The notes beneath the pieces were generated by a model. The model ran no database searches and was not told the DNA's origin. It saw nothing but the letters and a program-made list of their open reading frames with translations. Positions 61,077 to 64,000 of a DNA stretch of 64,000 nt are shown here, piece by piece. The first letter of the stretch is position 1; each line of letters begins with the position of its first letter. Both the position numbers and the translations under genes were made by a program. Origin of the DNA: Streptomyces sp. NRRL WC-3626 (GTDB taxonomy: Bacteria > Actinomycetota > Actinomycetes > Streptomycetales > Streptomycetaceae); NCBI RefSeq assembly GCF_000718785.1, contig NZ_JOCA01000020.1:87415-151414 (forward strand), in the 5' to 3' direction.

Positions 61077-62101
61077 AGCAGCACCGCTCCCGTCACGGCC
61101 GAGACGAGCACCGCCAGTGCGAAGGTCGCCGGGGCGAAGCGCAGGGCGAAGGTCCGGCCGAACGTGCCCGCCTGCATGGCGAAGAGCTTCAGGTCGATCA
61201 TCGGCCCCACGACCAGGAAGGTGAGCCGCGCCGTCAGCGAGAACTGGGTGAGCGACGCCGCCACGAACGCGTCCGCCTCCGAGCAGATCGACAGCAGTAC
61301 GGCCAGGGCCGCCAGCGCCAGCACCGACAGGACCGGGTTGCCGGCCGCCGCACGCAGCCACTCCCCCGGCACCACCGACTTCAGCGTGGCCGCCGCCATC
61401 GCGCCGACCACCAGGAAACCGCCCGCGTGCATCACGTCGTGCCGGACCGAGCCCCAGAACGCCACCCCCCTGCCCTGACCCTCGTACGACGAACGAGCGG
61501 GCGGACGCAGCCAGTCGGCGCGGCCGAGGCGCTGCCACAGCCAGCCCATCGCGCACGCCACCAGCAGGCTCGCGACGAAACGGGCGAGGACCATCTCGGG
61601 GTTGCCGGGGAACGCGACCGCCGTCGCCGTCAGCACGATCGGGTTGATCGCGGGTGCGGAGAGAAGGAACGCCAGGGCGGCCGCGGGGGCCACTCCCCTG
61701 CGTACCAGCGCGCCCGCCACCGGGACGGACGCGCACTCGCAGCCCGGCAGCACCGCGCCCGCCGCGCCGGCGACGGGGACCGCCAGCGCGGGGCGTTTCG
61801 GCAGGGCGCGGGCGAAGAACGACGGCGGGACGAACACCGCGATCGCCGCCGACAGCAGGACACCGAGCACCAGGAAGGGGAGGGCCTGGAGGACCACCGC
61901 CACGAACACCGTCATCCAGCTCTGCATCACCGGGGCGGCCAGGGCGCGGCGGACGGGGTCCTGGAACATCACCGCCGTGAGGAGGACGAGGGTGAGCAGG
62001 AGGGGGGAGGTGAGGTGGCGGGAGTCCTCGTCGGGGGCCCGCTCGTCATCGTGTCGCGGCGGTTCTTCCGTTCCGCGCGTGGGTGTGGTGGTGGTGGCCA
62101 C
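61073..62101 (-). CDS. UPF0718-family permease
   Basis: 342 residues with about eight membrane segments and the signature GCECASVPVAGALVRRG plus FLLSAPAINPIVL and a second repeat with CSEADAFVAASL. Paired permease/TIGR03943 genes occur widely in Gram-positive bacteria. GGAGGT lies 11 nt before the GTG. The hairpin at 62135-62162 lies just upstream. Confidence 0.88.
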   Translation of the reverse strand: MATTTTPTRGTEEPPRHDDERAPDEDSRHLTSPLLLTLVLLTAVMFQDPVRRALAAPVMQSWMTVFVAVVLQALPFLVLGVLLSAAIAVFVPPSFFARALPKRPALAVPVAGAAGAVLPGCECASVPVAGALVRRGVAPAAALAFLLSAPAINPIVLTATAVAFPGNPEMVLARFVASLLVACAMGWLWQRLGRADWLRPPARSSYEGQGRGVAFWGSVRHDVMHAGGFLVVGAMAAATLKSVVPGEWLRAAAGNPVLSVLALAALAVLLSICSEADAFVAASLTQFSLTARLTFLVVGPMIDLKLFAMQAGTFGRTFALRFAPATFALAVLVSAVTGAVLL

Positions 62102-62134
62102 GGGCCGGGTGCACCTCCGGATGTGCGCGCGCGA

Positions 62135-62162
62135 GGGGAGGGGCCCGCTCGGGCCCCTCCCC
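62135..62162. terminator. Strong hairpin in the permease/channel divergent region
   Basis: GGGGAGGGGCCC (62135-62146) pairs with GGGCCCCTCCCC (62151-62162) across GCTC. A 12-bp perfect stem in a region upstream of both flanking genes, where no transcript is expected to end, so it may act as an attenuator or insulator. Confidence 0.6.
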
Positions 62163-62241
62163 CTTCATACGCGGGGCGGGGCGCGGCCGTTCAGGGGCGG
62201 CCTGGAACCACCCGTCACGATGAGGCAGTCTCTTCCCTGTG

Positions 62242-64000
62242 GTGAGCCTCCTTCCCAACCCCGCCCCGCCCAGCGACCCTTCGGCGCACATGGTGGTGTG
62301 CGGCGACGACGGACTCGCCCACCGGCTCGCCGCCGAACTGCGCGAGGTGTACCGCGAACAGGTCGTCCTCGTCGTACCGCCGGCCGGGCGCCGCGTACGG
62401 GAGCCGATGGTGGGGCGCGCCCGCGCGGCCTCCGCGGCGCTGCTCGACCGGATGGTGACCGCCGTCAACCGGAACACCGGCGGATCCGACGACACCCTGG
62501 CCCCCGGCGAACGGATCGTGGAGGCCGCCGAACCGAGCGAGGCCGTGCTCGCCGAGGTGGGTGTGGACCGGGCCGCCGCGCTGGCGCTGGTGTACGACGA
62601 CGACGAGACCAACATCCGTGCCGCGCTGACCGCCCGCCGGCTCAACCCCCGGCTGCGGCTCGTACTGCGGCTGTACAACCGGCGGCTGGGGCAGCACATC
62701 GAGGAACTGCTGGACCAGGCGGCGGCGCTGGGGAACGACGGTCCGGTGGAGCGCGGCGGGGCCGACATCGCCACGACCGTGCTGTCCGACGCCGACACGG
62801 CCGCGCCCGCGCTGGTCGCCACCGCGCTCGTCGGCACCAGCAAGGTCGTCGACGCGGAGGGGCTGCTGCTGCGCGCGGTGGAACGCCGGCCTCCCGCACC
62901 GGGCGAGGTGGCCGATCCGGGGCTGTGCACGCTGGCGCTGCTCTCCGCGACGAGCAACGACCCGGCCGGCGCGGAGGGTTCGGAGGACAGCGGGGACCAG
63001 GGGCCGCGACTGCTGCCCGACGCGGCGGCGGTGGCGGCCGCGACCGGGCGCGGGACGGTCGTACTGGAGCAGGTGTCGTACTCCGGGCCGCCGTTGCCGG
63101 CGCGGCGGGGCGGGCCGCCGTTCGCCTCTCTGTTCTCACGGCGGTTGCGGTGGTCGCTGGCGGGGCTGGTGGCGGCGGTGATCGCGCTCGCCGTCGCGCT
63201 GACGATCGTGAACCGGGACAATCCGCTGCACGCCACGTACGTCACTCTGCTCGACCTCTTCGCGATCAACGAGCCCGCGCACCACGAGTCCACCGGGCGG
63301 CAGGTGCTGCAACTCCTGTCCATGCTGGTGGGGTTGCTGCTGCTTCCGGTGCTGCTGGCGGCGGTGCTCGAGGCGCTGGGGACCTTCCGTACGGCGTCGG
63401 CGCTGCGGAAGCCGCCGCGCGGGCTGAGCGGGCATGTGGTGCTGCTCGGTCTCGGCAAGATCGGGACGCGGGTACTGACACGGCTGCGGGAGCTGCACAT
63501 TCCCGTGGTGTGCGTCGAGGGCGATCCGGACGCGCGGGGGATGGCGGTGGCGCGGCGGCTGCGGGTGCCGGTGGTGCTGGGCGATGTGACGCAGGAGGGG
63601 GTGCTGGAGGCCGCGAAGATCCACCGGGCGGACGCGCTGCTCGCGCTGACCAGTGTGGACACCACGAATCTGGAGGCCGTGCTGTATGCGCGGTCGGTGC
63701 GGCAGGATCTGCGGACGGTGCTGAGGCTGTACGACGACGACTTCGCGAAGGCGGTGTACCGGACGTTGCGGACCGCGCATCCGGGGGCGCTGACGCGGAG
63801 CCGGAGTGTGTCGCATCTGGCTGCGCCGGCCTTCGCCGGGGCGATGATGGGGCGGCAGATTCTGGGGGCGATTCCTGTGGAGCGGCGGGTGTTGCTGTTC
63901 GCGGCGGTGGGGGTGCGGGGGCATCCGCAGTTGGAGGGGCGGACGGTGGGGGAGGCGTTTCGGGCGGGGGCGGTTCGGGTGCTGGCGCTCGATACGGCGG
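62242..64000 (+). CDS. RCK-domain (CASTOR/POLLUX-like) potassium channel, 3' partial
   Basis: At least 586 residues, running off the right edge. An N-terminal Rossmann-like domain (MVVCGDDGLAHRLAAELREVY) precedes a membrane region with WSLAGLVAAVIALAVALTIV, a pore-like loop YVTLLDLFAINEP and LLSMLVGLLLLPVLLAAVLEA. A second Rossmann/RCK domain follows with GHVVLLGLGKIGTRVLTRL. The architecture matches TrkA-N-linked ion channels related to plant CASTOR/POLLUX. The GTG at 62242 is chosen; an ATG at 62290 is possible. Confidence 0.85.
   Translation, partial: MSLLPNPAPPSDPSAHMVVCGDDGLAHRLAAELREVYREQVVLVVPPAGRRVREPMVGRARAASAALLDRMVTAVNRNTGGSDDTLAPGERIVEAAEPSEAVLAEVGVDRAAALALVYDDDETNIRAALTARRLNPRLRLVLRLYNRRLGQHIEELLDQAAALGNDGPVERGGADIATTVLSDADTAAPALVATALVGTSKVVDAEGLLLRAVERRPPAPGEVADPGLCTLALLSATSNDPAGAEGSEDSGDQGPRLLPDAAAVAAATGRGTVVLEQVSYSGPPLPARRGGPPFASLFSRRLRWSLAGLVAAVIALAVALTIVNRDNPLHATYVTLLDLFAINEPAHHESTGRQVLQLLSMLVGLLLLPVLLAAVLEALGTFRTASALRKPPRGLSGHVVLLGLGKIGTRVLTRLRELHIPVVCVEGDPDARGMAVARRLRVPVVLGDVTQEGVLEAAKIHRADALLALTSVDTTNLEAVLYARSVRQDLRTVLRLYDDDFAKAVYRTLRTAHPGALTRSRSVSHLAAPAFAGAMMGRQILGAIPVERRVLLFAAVGVRGHPQLEGRTVGEAFRAGAVRVLALDTA

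Overview
The window is high-GC actinobacterial chromosome, almost certainly Streptomyces. The evidence is the strongly GC-biased third codon positions, frequent GTG starts, a Wbl regulator, a SARP/AfsR-type regulator, and gene order matching the acs-nhaA-crp-wblA region known from streptomycetes. The window starts inside a SulP transporter-carbonic anhydrase fusion and ends inside an RCK-type ion channel gene.

Region 1 (1-20.3 kb) is conserved core: SulP-carbonic anhydrase, acetyl-CoA synthetase, NhaA antiporter, holin-family membrane protein and an alpha/beta hydrolase. These are followed by a block whose order (marP-like protease, NUDIX, nth, crp, metallo-beta-lactamase-fold enzyme, NUDIX, RidA-like, DUF4177, two ArsA-type ATPases, wblA, class A PBP) closely parallels the mycobacterial Rv3671c-Rv3682 neighbourhood. 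Several genes here have a TANNNT hexamer 6-7 nt before the start codon, suggesting leaderless transcripts. A TGTGA-N4-TCACA palindrome lies between nth and crp, and a DasR-like palindrome precedes acs.

Region 2 (20.3-25.5 kb) is a small variable insert between ponA and core genes (16-bp tandem repeats, an IS5-type transposase relic, a PASTA-like lipoprotein, two small secreted proteins, an orphan LuxR HTH protein). It is followed by GatB/YqeY, a metallophosphoesterase, a Pr6Pr membrane protein and tRNA-Pro(CGG).

Region 3 (25.5-about 34 kb) is accessory DNA downstream of the tRNA: the tail of a tyrosine integrase, then an uncharacterised cluster. This cluster holds a CYTH protein, a SAM methyltransferase, a P-loop kinase interrupted by an in-frame TAG, a radical SAM enzyme, a HAD phosphatase, an XRE protein with a large C-terminal domain, a NUDIX hydrolase and an HD phosphohydrolase. 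Next comes a three-gene module (LLM oxidoreductase, XRE/MmyB regulator, SnoaL-like protein) with two nearly identical 16-bp palindromes.

Region 4 (34.3-57.0 kb) holds a lipoprotein, an ECF sigma factor, and a chromosomal type IV secretion-like gene set with no relaxase: SLT-like lytic enzyme, two VirB2-like small membrane proteins, VirB8-like, VirB6-like, PrgI/SCO6880-like, VirB4-like and VirD4-like proteins. NlpC/P60, a Q/S/Y-rich protein, DUF4913, a thaumatin-GH128 fusion, a SARP regulator and an anchored surface protein follow. Two proteins at opposite ends share the same N-terminal domain.

Region 5 (57.0-64.0 kb) holds a quinone oxidoreductase, TetR and membrane protein module with four copies of a 15-bp operator, a VOC protein, a zinc-ribbon protein, a TIGR03943/permease pair and an RCK channel gene.
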